Assembly (NCBI RefSeq): GCF_000744935.1
Contig: NZ_JQMW01000004.1
Location: forward strand, 384,795-448,794
Direction of reading: 5' to 3'
From: Clostridium sp. KNHs214
Lineage (GTDB): Bacteria; Bacillota; Clostridia; Clostridiales; Clostridiaceae
Length of the DNA: 64,000 bases
Made by a program: the position numbers and the translations under genes. Positions 8,176 to 16,155 of this stretch are shown here, in pieces. The notes beneath the pieces were generated by a model that ran no database searches, was not told the DNA's origin, and saw only the letters and a program-made list of their open reading frames with translations. The stretch's first letter is position 1. Every line of letters begins with the position of its first letter.

Positions 8176-9255
8176 TTAGGTATTATAAATTATGCTTTTT
8201 TCTATTTCTTTAACTATTTCATCTTCTGGATCTATTTCCTTAGCAAGCTTCAAATGGACTTTTGCCTGTTCCAAATCATTAATATTTAAATAGCACATAA
8301 TTAAATTTGTACATATTTCTACAGAACCCGTAAAACTAAAAGCATCTCTAAAATATGCTATAGCCTTCTCATATTGCCCTATAGAAGCATAATTAAGACC
8401 CATTTCATTTATTATTTCTACAGCCTTATTATCTATTGCTAATGCATCATTTAAATAATATATAGCCTTGTCATGATTTTTCATATTTCTATAAGCTACT
8501 GCAACATAATAATATATTTCAGCTTTATCTCCTAGAGGCTGCATAAGTGGAATTAACAATTTTAATGCTTCCTCAGGTTCTTCACTTACTAAATCTTTAC
8601 CTTTGTCATATTGATTTATTATGCTTAAAGATTCTTTAAATGTACTAATTTCCTTGCTCTCATCTCCACCTTTAGCTAAATATGTGTTTATACAGTAATA
8701 TGCCTTTTGGAAATCTTCCTGTTCTTTTAATATAAGAGCTTCGTATAAATATGGTTCTGGAAAATCTTCATACAGTTCTTTACACTGTACTATTAAATTT
8801 AATTCCTCTTCCACATAAAGTTTACTGCTTTCCCTTAGCTTATCACAAAGTAATAAGAGTTTTGAAAAGTTGCCCTTGCTTTTTTCTATAATGCAAAGTC
8901 CCTTTAACATTATATATCCTTCTTCATAATTATTCTTTTTAATTTCTTTTGCAATTTTAGATTTTATATATTTTTCTCCATCTTTAGTGTTCAAAAGCAT
9001 CTTTTCATAATACTTATTAAACTTAAAAGTAGAATCTGCTCCTAAAACATAAAACATTCCCTCTATAAAGAAACTCATGGGCATAACATCTAAAGCCTTA
9101 GTTTCTTTTATCTCTTTAGCTAAGTTTTCTGTTCCCACAGGCATGTATATGTCCTCTTTTAAATCCACATTAAAAAGTTCCTTAAGCCTTTCTCTTTTTA
9201 TATTTAAAAATAGTAATTTAGATAATTTCTCTGCATAATGAGCTTTTAAATCCAC
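8176..9255 (-). CDS. Tetratricopeptide repeat protein
   Basis: A 359-aa soluble protein starting at GTG 9255 (ribosome site GGAGGTG). Residues ~165-355 are alpha-helical repeats; the clearest TPR units are AEIYYYVAVAYRNMKNHDKA, the following INEMGLNYASIGQYEKAIAYF, and a last one around LIMCYLNINDLEQAKVHLKLA. The N-terminal ~160 residues are acidic/lysine-rich and not assignable. No enzymatic motif, so probably a scaffold or adaptor. It stands alone between two noncoding gaps and the pgm gene. Function unknown. Confidence 0.75.
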   Translation of the reverse strand: MDLKAHYAEKLSKLLFLNIKRERLKELFNVDLKEDIYMPVGTENLAKEIKETKALDVMPMSFFIEGMFYVLGADSTFKFNKYYEKMLLNTKDGEKYIKSKIAKEIKKNNYEEGYIMLKGLCIIEKSKGNFSKLLLLCDKLRESSKLYVEEELNLIVQCKELYEDFPEPYLYEALILKEQEDFQKAYYCINTYLAKGGDESKEISTFKESLSIINQYDKGKDLVSEEPEEALKLLIPLMQPLGDKAEIYYYVAVAYRNMKNHDKAIYYLNDALAIDNKAVEIINEMGLNYASIGQYEKAIAYFRDAFSFTGSVEICTNLIMCYLNINDLEQAKVHLKLAKEIDPEDEIVKEIEKSIIYNT

Positions 9256-9368
9256 TAAAATTCACCTCCAAGATTTTTTACACATCTAATATTAATTTAA
9301 AGTGCTTGTATTGTAAAGTATTCATTTTTATTATACCGTAATTGTAAATAACTACAATTATATAAAGA

Positions 9369-9391
9369 TAAAGGGTGAAAACTCACCCCTT
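9369..9391 (-). terminator. Hairpin terminator downstream of pgm
   Basis: AAGGGTGA-aaac-TCACCCCTT forms a compact stem; on the minus strand it is followed by TTTATCTTTATA. It lies about 155 bp after the phosphoglucomutase stop. Confidence 0.5.
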
Positions 9392-9545
9392 ACATAAATC
9401 TATTAATTTTAGCTTATTAATTTTATAAATCAATTTGCCACATAAGTTTTAAACTCTATATTATTGTTTTAATTTAAAATGTAGAATTTAAAATAAATAT
9501 TTAAACTCCCAATTTATTCAATTTATTAAAATAAATAATATTATT

Positions 9546-11264
9546 TTAGTCTATCAAACTCATTACCTGCTCTTTAAATTTAATCATTTTACCTTTACAG
9601 TTTTCACTGCTATCTCCTACTACTGATAGATATATTTTTATTTTTGGCTCTGTACCTGAAGGTCTGACTACAAAACAAGAATTATCCTCTAGTATAAATT
9701 TTAATACATTAGACTTAGGAAGATGTATTTCTTCTTCATTTATTTTTACTAAATCTTTTTGTATTCCTAATTTGTAGTCAAACTTCTTGATTATTTTAAT
9801 CTCATTCAAATGAGCTTTCATGGAGTGTCTCAAATGCTCCATAAGCTTCTCTATCTTTTCCTGACCTTCTTTTCCTTTAAGTGTGATAGAGACCAATTCT
9901 TCTTTATAGAATCCATATTTATTGTATAATTTCTGAAGTGCATCATACAATGTCATACCTTTTGATTTATAGTAAAGGGCCATTTCACATATAAGCATAG
10001 ATGTTATAACCGCATCTTTATCCCTTACAAAATCTCCAGTTAGGTATCCATAGCTTTCCTCAAATCCAAAAATATACTTTTTATCTCCTTTTTCTTCAAA
10101 CTCCTTCATTTTTTCCCCTATATACTTAAAACCTGTGAGTACGTCTATAATTTCCACATTGTACTCTCTAGCTATTTTCCTAGCTATTTCTGTAGTTACT
10201 ATGGTCTTAATCACCACACCATTTTTAGGTAATTTTTGTTCTTCTTTTAAAGAGGATAATATATATTCCATTAATAATGCACCAGTTTGATTTCCTGTTA
10301 GTACCTTATACTGTCCTTCTTTATTTTTAACTACTACGCCAATTCTGTCACAATCTGGATCAGTTCCAAAAATAAGATCTGGCTCTATTTCCTCTGCCAT
10401 TTTAAGAGCTATGTCAAAAACTCTTGGGTCCTCTGGGTTAGGATAATCCACTGTAGGGAAATTGCCATCTGGCTTTTCTTGCTCTTTAACAGTGTAGACC
10501 TTTTCATAACCCAATTCCTTTAAAACTCTTCTTACTGGTTTATTACCAGAACCATGAATAGGTGTGTATATTATCTTTAATTCATCAGCCTTTTCTTTTA
10601 TTAAATCTTTTCTTATGGATAAATCCTTAACTTTTTCCATATACACATTGTCTACTTCTTCCCCTATTACAGAAAGAAGTCCTTCTTCTTTAGCTTTTTC
10701 TATTTCCATAAATTTAATTTCATTAAAATCTTTAATTCTACTTATTTCTGATATTATTACATCTGCTGTACTATCTGTTATTTGTCCACCATCTTCTCCA
10801 TAGACCTTATATCCATTATATTCTTTAGGATTATGAGAAGCTGTTATTACTATGCCTGCACTACTTTTTAAATGTCTTACGGTAAAAGATAGCATTGGAG
10901 TAGGTCTTAGACTTTCAAATAAATTCACCTTTATTCCTTTGGCACACAATACCATAGCTGCAGCTTCTGCAAACTCTCTTGATTTATTTCTAGAATCATA
11001 GGCTATACTTACTGACGCATCAGTTCCAATTTTGTTTATTAAATATCTACCTAAACCTTCTGTAGCTTTGCCTACAGTATAGATATTCATTCTATTGCTG
11101 CCAGCACCTATTATTCCTCTAAGACCTCCTGTACCAAATTGAAGATCTTTATAAAATCTATCCTCTATTTCTTTGTCATCCTTTATATTTTTTAGTTCTT
11201 TTTTAGTTTCTTTATCTATAAAATTGGAGTTTATCCACAACTGATATTTTTCATTGTATGTCAT
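9546..11264 (-). CDS. Phospho-sugar mutase (phosphoglucomutase/phosphomannomutase)
   Basis: A 572-aa alpha-D-phosphohexomutase. Visible motifs: GTGGLRGIIGAGSNRMN (about 46-62), phosphoserine loop ITASHNPKEYNGYK (about 139-152), metal-binding GTDPDCDRIGVVV (about 299-311), sugar loop FGFEESYGY (about 397-405) and the phosphate-binding C-terminal RPSGTEPKIKIY. Length matches the Bacillus PgcA-type enzymes that interconvert glucose-6-P and glucose-1-P for UDP-glucose and wall polymers. Ribosome site AAGGGGGAT before ATG 11264. Single-gene unit by spacing. Confidence 0.92.
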   Translation of the reverse strand: MTYNEKYQLWINSNFIDKETKKELKNIKDDKEIEDRFYKDLQFGTGGLRGIIGAGSNRMNIYTVGKATEGLGRYLINKIGTDASVSIAYDSRNKSREFAEAAAMVLCAKGIKVNLFESLRPTPMLSFTVRHLKSSAGIVITASHNPKEYNGYKVYGEDGGQITDSTADVIISEISRIKDFNEIKFMEIEKAKEEGLLSVIGEEVDNVYMEKVKDLSIRKDLIKEKADELKIIYTPIHGSGNKPVRRVLKELGYEKVYTVKEQEKPDGNFPTVDYPNPEDPRVFDIALKMAEEIEPDLIFGTDPDCDRIGVVVKNKEGQYKVLTGNQTGALLMEYILSSLKEEQKLPKNGVVIKTIVTTEIARKIAREYNVEIIDVLTGFKYIGEKMKEFEEKGDKKYIFGFEESYGYLTGDFVRDKDAVITSMLICEMALYYKSKGMTLYDALQKLYNKYGFYKEELVSITLKGKEGQEKIEKLMEHLRHSMKAHLNEIKIIKKFDYKLGIQKDLVKINEEEIHLPKSNVLKFILEDNSCFVVRPSGTEPKIKIYLSVVGDSSENCKGKMIKFKEQVMSLID

Positions 11265-11330
11265 TTTTATCCCCCTTGTAATATTATTATTTTTTGCTTT
11301 AAAATAATCTTACTAGTATATAATATTACA

Positions 11331-11367
11331 AAAAAGAGGAATAATCAATTTGATTATTCCTCTTTTA
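11331..11367 (-). terminator. Terminator overlapping the L25 stop codon
   Basis: AAAGAGGAATAATCA pairs with TGATTATTCCTCTTT across a 3-base loop, followed on the minus strand by TTTTTTG. The 5' arm includes the last codons and the TAA of the L25 gene. Confidence 0.85.
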
Positions 11368-11956
11368 CTTCTAGTTCATAATTTTCTTCATTTTCCATAT
11401 TTATTTCTTCGTTTTTAGCATAGGTAACGCTCAATATAACAGTGTCCGGATCTTCTATCATAGATATTTCCTTTGCCATTTCCACATCGCCCATTCTTAC
11501 TACATTTCCAACTTTTAATCCTTTTAAATCAATATGGATACTCTTAGGCAATTCTTCAGCATTACACTGAACTTTAATACTATTTTTCTCCTTTTGCAAT
11601 ATACCGCCATTTTTGAATACTAATTTTTCATTATGGAAAACTATAGGCACATCTGACTGTACGATAGAATTTTTCTTAACCTCCTGTAAATCCACGTGTA
11701 TTATTTCATGATTTACAGCATCCCTTTGAACTTCCTTAATAAGAGCTTTTACTTTACTTCCTTCTACATCCAAGTCTATAATTCCATGCTCCCCTACTCC
11801 ATTTATTTCTCTTTTTAGTTCTAGTTCCCCCACTTCAAACATATAATTTCCTAATGTTTTTCCATAAAGAACTCCTGGAACTAATCCCATTCTTCTTTTC
11901 TTTTTAGCTGAATTAGAAGTTTTATTTTGTCTTTTACTTAATACTAAACTTTCCAT
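11354..11956 (-). CDS. rplY: 50S ribosomal protein L25 / general stress protein Ctc
   Basis: Translated from ATG 11956 (200 aa); an in-frame ATG at 11971 lies before the ribosome site GGGAGGG, so the inner ATG is chosen. The L25 N-terminal domain includes SAKKKRRMGLVPGVLYGK and the TL5/CTC beta domain includes SDVPIVFHNEK, NSIKVQCNAEELPKSIHIDL and IEDPDTVILSV. The protein binds 5S rRNA; in Bacillus the long form (Ctc) is a stress protein. The acidic tail ENEENYELEVKEE is typical. Monocistronic with its own terminator. Confidence 0.92.
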   Translation of the reverse strand: MESLVLSKRQNKTSNSAKKKRRMGLVPGVLYGKTLGNYMFEVGELELKREINGVGEHGIIDLDVEGSKVKALIKEVQRDAVNHEIIHVDLQEVKKNSIVQSDVPIVFHNEKLVFKNGGILQKEKNSIKVQCNAEELPKSIHIDLKGLKVGNVVRMGDVEMAKEISMIEDPDTVILSVTYAKNEEINMENEENYELEVKEE

Positions 11957-12145
11957 TTTTATCCCTCCCATTTATGTATTATTAACAGAATTCATGAATA
12001 ATATTCCCTTCATATGTAATACTAATGTTAATGTATATACCCATTTAGAATTCAATTTATTTACTCCACTTTTCCCGTTGATAATAAACACTCTTCTCGC
12101 TTTTAGAAAAACATAAAAATTATTTAAAATAAATTTAATTTTTTA

Positions 12146-12174
12146 TTGCATTCTATTTCCATTTAACTTATAAT
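12146..12174 (+). promoter_or_regulatory. Sigma-A-type promoter of the decarboxylase gene
   Basis: TTGCAT (12146-12151), a 17-bp spacer, then a consensus TATAAT (12169-12174). The transcript would carry about 70 nt of leader with a small hairpin (CGAACT 12189 region with AGTTCG 12213 region) before the start codon. Confidence 0.75.
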
Positions 12175-12249
12175 GATATTGTTTTAAACGAACTAGATAA
12201 TATTTCTAAGGAAGTTCGCGGATTTTTAAGAAAGAAGGTGTTAATTAAG

Positions 12250-13740
12250 GTGTATAAATTAAATCAAAAGGAAACTCCTTTATTTGATGCATTAATGGAA
12301 TATGTGGATAGAGACACTTTACCCTTTCACGTACCTGGTCATAAAAAGGGAGTGGGAATGGATGAAACTTTTAAAAACTTCATAGGTGAAAATCCTTTTA
12401 AAATTGATGTTACAGTTTTTAAGTTAGTTGATAGCCTACATCATCCTAACGGACCTATAAAAAGAGCTCAGGAACTAGCTGCAGATGCATATGGATCTAA
12501 TGCTGCATTTTTTTCAATTCATGGCACATCAGGTGCCATACAAGCTATGATACTTTCAGTAGTGGGAGCTAGAGATAAGATTATTATTCCTAGAAATGTT
12601 CATAAATCAGTTACTGCTGGAATAATATTAAGCGGCGCTCACCCTGTTTACATGCAACCTGAAATCGATAAAAACTTAGGCATAGCTCATGGTGTATCAC
12701 CAGAAACAGTGCAAAAGGCTCTTAAAGAAAATCCTGATGCAAAGGCAGTTTTGATAATTAACCCTACTTATTATGGAGTAGCTACAAATATAAAGAAAAT
12801 AAGTGACATAGTTCACAATTATGATATTCCTCTTATAGTAGATGAAGCTCATGGTCCACATTTAGGATTTAACGATAAATTACCAATTTCTGCAATAGAT
12901 GCAGGAGCTGACATGTGTGCCCAAAGCACTCATAAAATAATAGGTGCATTAACACAATGCTCCTTACTACATGTTAATTCAAATAGAATAGATACTAGAA
13001 GAGTTCAACAAGTATTGAATTTACTTCATACTACATCACCTTCTTATATTCTTATGGCATCTCTTGATTGTGCTAGAAGGCAAATAGCTTTAAACGGAAA
13101 AGAGCTTTTAGACAAGACAATTAATTTGTCAAACTATGTAAGAAATGAAATAAATAAAATTCCCGGTTTTAAATGCTTTGGAGAAGAAATTCTAGGAACT
13201 CCTGGAGCTTATGCCTTTGATCCAACTAAAATAACTATAACATGTAAGGATTTAGGCATTACGGGATACCAATTAGATACAATACTTGCTGATAAATATC
13301 ATATTCAAATGGAATTATCAGATTTCTATAATACCTTAGCTGTTGGTTCTTTTGGAGATACAAAGGAAGGCATGGATAGACTTCTAAGTGCTCTTAATGA
13401 AATAAGTAAAGAGTACTACGGAAAAAGTGATAGAAAAATTGATTTTCTAGATATACCTGCTATTCCTGAACAAGTATTAATTCCTAGGGAAGCCTTTAAC
13501 AGTGAAAAAACTTGTGTACCTATTAATGAAAGCATTGGAAAAATAAGCGGAGAATTTCTTCTTGCTTATCCTCCTGGAATACCAGTTTTATGTCCTGGTG
13601 AAAGAATCACTAAAGAAGTGGTTGACTATGTATCCCAGTTAAAAGAAGCTGGCCTTTACGTACAGGGAACAGAAGATCCTAACGTTGAGTACATTAAAGT
13701 AGTTGAAAAAGAAGACGCTGTATTTATAAATGTAGAATAA
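12250..13740 (+). CDS. Orn/Lys/Arg decarboxylase, PLP-dependent (arginine/lysine decarboxylase)
   Basis: Starts at GTG 12250, set by ribosome site AAGAAGGTG (12232-12240) with 9-base spacing; the GTG at 12238 is part of that site. The 496-aa protein has the N-terminal DRDTLPFHVPGHKKG, a large PLP domain with FFSIHGTSGAIQAM, LIVDEAHGPHLGF and the PLP lysine in QSTHKIIGALTQ, and the C-terminal domain with ESIGKISGEFLLAYPPGIP. This is the aspartate-aminotransferase-fold decarboxylase family (Bacillus SpeA/YaaO), making agmatine or cadaverine from arginine or lysine; substrate cannot be fixed. It is the only intact gene of the first 16 kb on the plus strand. Confidence 0.9.
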   Translation: MYKLNQKETPLFDALMEYVDRDTLPFHVPGHKKGVGMDETFKNFIGENPFKIDVTVFKLVDSLHHPNGPIKRAQELAADAYGSNAAFFSIHGTSGAIQAMILSVVGARDKIIIPRNVHKSVTAGIILSGAHPVYMQPEIDKNLGIAHGVSPETVQKALKENPDAKAVLIINPTYYGVATNIKKISDIVHNYDIPLIVDEAHGPHLGFNDKLPISAIDAGADMCAQSTHKIIGALTQCSLLHVNSNRIDTRRVQQVLNLLHTTSPSYILMASLDCARRQIALNGKELLDKTINLSNYVRNEINKIPGFKCFGEEILGTPGAYAFDPTKITITCKDLGITGYQLDTILADKYHIQMELSDFYNTLAVGSFGDTKEGMDRLLSALNEISKEYYGKSDRKIDFLDIPAIPEQVLIPREAFNSEKTCVPINESIGKISGEFLLAYPPGIPVLCPGERITKEVVDYVSQLKEAGLYVQGTEDPNVEYIKVVEKEDAVFINVE

Positions 13741-13752
13741 TCAATTTATTTA

Positions 13753-13856
13753 GAAGGGTACGTCGCATTAAGAAATTTATATACAATATATTGTTTTGCA
13801 AGTTTAAAGTTAACACAATATGTTGTAGGATTTATTCTTAGTGCGACAGCCCCTTT
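13753..13856. terminator. Long bidirectional hairpin between convergent genes
   Basis: Outer arms AAGGG (13753) / CCCCTT (850-855) and GTCGCATTAAGAA (13762-13774) / TTCTTAGTGCGAC (13835-13847), with inner ACAATATATTGT against ACAATATGTTGT. The structure spans the whole gap between the decarboxylase and the opposing 281-aa gene and overlaps that gene's stop codon. It probably ends transcription in both directions; the long, nested form could also be a remnant of a small inverted-repeat element. Confidence 0.5.
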
Positions 13857-14700
13857 ATATATTTCTTATGAAAGTTATAAGATTATTTATATTATTATTT
13901 TCGGCCTCTTTTAAAAATCTAGTATAGTCCTTTTCATTCATATCTAATATTCTGCTATATGTACGTAATACTTTTTCAAAATATCCCATAACATAATTAG
14001 CTTTAATAAGTGCACCTATATTTTTAGTTCTAAAGGTTGCAGCATATAATCTTCTTGTCTTTTCAGCCTTTTTCTTCAATTTACCATAATACTGTCCTCC
14101 TGGATATATAGCCTTAACTTTCTTAAAATTTAGCATTAAAGCTTCCTTATATACAGTGTAAATCTTTTCTAAACATTCATCATTGAATACTTTTTCTTCT
14201 TTTTTCATTTGCTCTACAATATTTATTACTTCTTTCAGCTTTTCATTATTTTTTCTTCTAAGTTCTGGTACTTTTTTAACTATAGGCAGTACTTCTTCTA
14301 CAGCTTCTTTCTCTTCCTTTTTTTTATATCTATCTTGTAAAATTTCAAGTCCAAATTCGGCCTCTAAATAATCATTATTATCCTTAACTATATCCATTTC
14401 ATTTTGAACTGTTTTATATATACTTATTCTATTTTCTTTATCAAAGAATATTTCGTAATAATAAAATAGTTTAACAAGCTCTCTTTGTACCTGTTTTTTA
14501 TCCAAAACTTGCTCTCTTTCATTTATAAATATAAATTCACTTTCTCTACCCTTTACATGATGCATAAATCCCTTACTAAAAATCACTTTTCTATATAAAC
14601 TACCAAAACACTCAACTGGCTCAGATATCTTTACATTTTCTCCCTTTTTAACATAAGAATTTAGTTTTTCTAATATTTCTGCTGATGCTTCATTGTACAT
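13855..14700 (-). CDS. Uncharacterised protein, 281 aa, Lys/Glu-rich
   Basis: ATG at 14700 with a strong ribosome site GAGGAGGGG. Highly charged soluble protein without signal peptide or membrane segment; residues ~135-185 (KKKEEKEAVEEV ... KVFNDECLEKI) are predicted helical, perhaps coiled. The C-terminal ~80 residues read RRLYAATFRTKNIGALIKA then MGYFEKVLRTYSRILDMN, also helical. I recognise no family and no catalytic motif. It is convergent with the decarboxylase gene and transcribed away from the unassigned 262-aa gene. Codon usage resembles neighbours. Real gene by ribosome site and length; function unknown. Confidence 0.7.
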   Translation of the reverse strand: MYNEASAEILEKLNSYVKKGENVKISEPVECFGSLYRKVIFSKGFMHHVKGRESEFIFINEREQVLDKKQVQRELVKLFYYYEIFFDKENRISIYKTVQNEMDIVKDNNDYLEAEFGLEILQDRYKKKEEKEAVEEVLPIVKKVPELRRKNNEKLKEVINIVEQMKKEEKVFNDECLEKIYTVYKEALMLNFKKVKAIYPGGQYYGKLKKKAEKTRRLYAATFRTKNIGALIKANYVMGYFEKVLRTYSRILDMNEKDYTRFLKEAENNNINNLITFIRNI

Positions 14701-14826
14701 TAACTACCCCTCCTCGTTATATTTACTATTATAACAAAAAAATGAAGTTCAACCTATACAATATAGGATTTTTACAATGATATTTTATGAAACAATCTAA
14801 AACATCTGAATTTTACATAAATATAA

Positions 14827-14846
14827 CCTCATGCTTTCACATGAGG
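14827..14846 (-). terminator. Small hairpin CCTCATG/CATGAGG
   Basis: A 7-bp stem with 6-base loop, followed on the minus strand by TTATATTTATG. It may end the transcript of the 262-aa gene although that gene's stop is 240 bp away with a repeat element between. Confidence 0.35.
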
Positions 14847-14865
14847 CTTAAATTAAATTCCTTTA

Positions 14866-15003
14866 GGTACATGAAAAGAAATAACAATTCAAAGATTCTA
14901 GTATATTTTGTGTCAGACAAGGAAGCAGGCTCCGCCTTTGGTAATAACTATCGGCGGGTTCTGCTAACGCAGTATGACGCAAGATAGACTAGCATACTGA
15001 CTT
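14866..15003. repeat. Intergenic inverted-repeat element, family 2, copy 1
   Basis: About 137 bp closely similar to 39595-39727. Shared blocks: GTACATGAAAAG, CTAGTATATTTTGTGTCAGA, CAAGGAA, CGGGTTCTGC, ACGCAGTATGACGCAA and ATAGACTAGCATACTGA. TCTAGTATATTTTGTGTCA is an imperfect inverted repeat of TGACGCAAGATAGACTAG, so the element folds as one long hairpin with a GC-rich internal part. No ORF worth calling. Confidence 0.65.
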
Positions 15004-15082
15004 ATTATTTATTTGAATGTGCCTTGGTATATAATAATCACCTAAGTATTAACATATCTATGTGATTGTCAATTTTAGCTAA

Positions 15083-15871
15083 TTATTCCTCTATATAATC
15101 TGGGAATAAACTATCCATTTTTTGTGGTGGATAGAAGTCTGGTACATCTCTATTCATAAATTCTATACATGGATCTTGCTCTCCAGGGCATTCATCAGGT
15201 ATTGGGCAATATCCAAAGCATGGAATTAATAGTTGTACTAAAAGTTCACATTTAACTATTATAAATAATCCTAAAGTTATGCATAAAAATACTTTATCTG
15301 GATCTGGCTCTGGATAATCTACCTTAATTAATTCTGATCTCAAGCAATCAGCAATCACTTCAAGTTTTATCATCCTTTCATCTGCATCTTCTATTTCCGG
15401 ATTACATAAATTACCTTTGCTAATTGAAACCTCTGCTATTGGGTCTGGACAATAGAATTTTGGAACTGTTATTGTTTGATTTACTGTATATTCTAATGTT
15501 CTAGGCTCACATGTAGTTCCAGTATCAACTAATACATCTACTTTAAAAGTTACTGTAAAATTAACAGTTACTCTTTTGTATCCTTCTTCGCCTTTTACAC
15601 AGGATTTTGATACAGAAGTAATATCTACATCAAAATTACGACAACAGCCTATCTTTTTAACTTGGCTTGGGTCAGTCACTCCAGTTAATTCCTTACACAA
15701 TTCTAAGTTTAAATTTCCCATTTCATCAACCGGTTTAAGACATCTTTTTATTAAGCATTGGTCAAAAATTTTAGGTACTTGGATACAACATAATTCATCA
15801 GGGTCTGGTAAACATCCCTGTTTATTTACAAAACCAGGGCGTGGAATAAAATCCTTAGGATTAATTGCCAT
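15083..15871 (-). CDS. Uncharacterised cysteine-rich protein, 262 aa, possibly spore-surface
   Basis: ATG 15871 with an excellent AGAAGGAGG ribosome site. No signal peptide. About 19 cysteines, several paired (ELCCIQV, IGCCRNF), and a beta-rich central region (KRVTVNFTVTFKVDVLVDTG) resembling the SipL/DUF3794-like beta domains used in clostridial spore coat assembly, though I cannot confirm homology. A hydrophobic stretch FLCITLGLFIIVKCELLVQLLIP (about 197-219) is unusual for a soluble protein. Together with the Cys-rich fragment at 17749 and the 503-aa protein at 16156 it may form a spore-surface locus; that is inference. Function unproven. Confidence 0.65.
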   Translation of the reverse strand: MAINPKDFIPRPGFVNKQGCLPDPDELCCIQVPKIFDQCLIKRCLKPVDEMGNLNLELCKELTGVTDPSQVKKIGCCRNFDVDITSVSKSCVKGEEGYKRVTVNFTVTFKVDVLVDTGTTCEPRTLEYTVNQTITVPKFYCPDPIAEVSISKGNLCNPEIEDADERMIKLEVIADCLRSELIKVDYPEPDPDKVFLCITLGLFIIVKCELLVQLLIPCFGYCPIPDECPGEQDPCIEFMNRDVPDFYPPQKMDSLFPDYIEE

Positions 15872-16000
15872 AAAATAGCCTCCTTCTCTATATTAAAATA
15901 ATATTGTTTTCTCAATATATATTATGCAGACAAATGTTAAGTGTGCTTCTATATAACAGTCATTCACTTAATGCTAGATTAATTTTTTTAAATACTTTAT

Positions 16001-16087
16001 GATTATCCCACAAAAAGCATTACATTACCTGAATTATGAAATTTCTCCTCCATGACTTGCATAAGAGCTCGGAACAATAAATTTATT
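16001..16087. mobile_element. Solo arm of the GATTATCCCACAA MITE
   Basis: Begins with the family tip GATTATCCCACAAAAAGCAT, then continues as the inverse of the right arm (TTTCTCCTCCATGACTTGCA, TAAGAGCTCGGAACAATAAA) and stops. No second tip and no 7-bp duplication is visible, so it is a one-ended or recombined remnant. It lies in the divergent gap between the 262-aa and 503-aa genes, upstream of both. Confidence 0.75.
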
Positions 16088-16155
16088 TGTATAAGCTTAT
16101 TTAAAGAATATATAATTAAATCCATTAATATATTTTATATGAGGGGGGAAGGCAT

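Noticed and set aside
12185..12220. Riboswitch in the decarboxylase leader
   Set aside because: Only a small CGAACT/AGTTCG hairpin; no known aptamer pattern and too short a leader.
14787..14987. 66-aa plus-strand ORF
   Set aside because: Lies in the family 2 repeat, lacks a ribosome site and any family resemblance.
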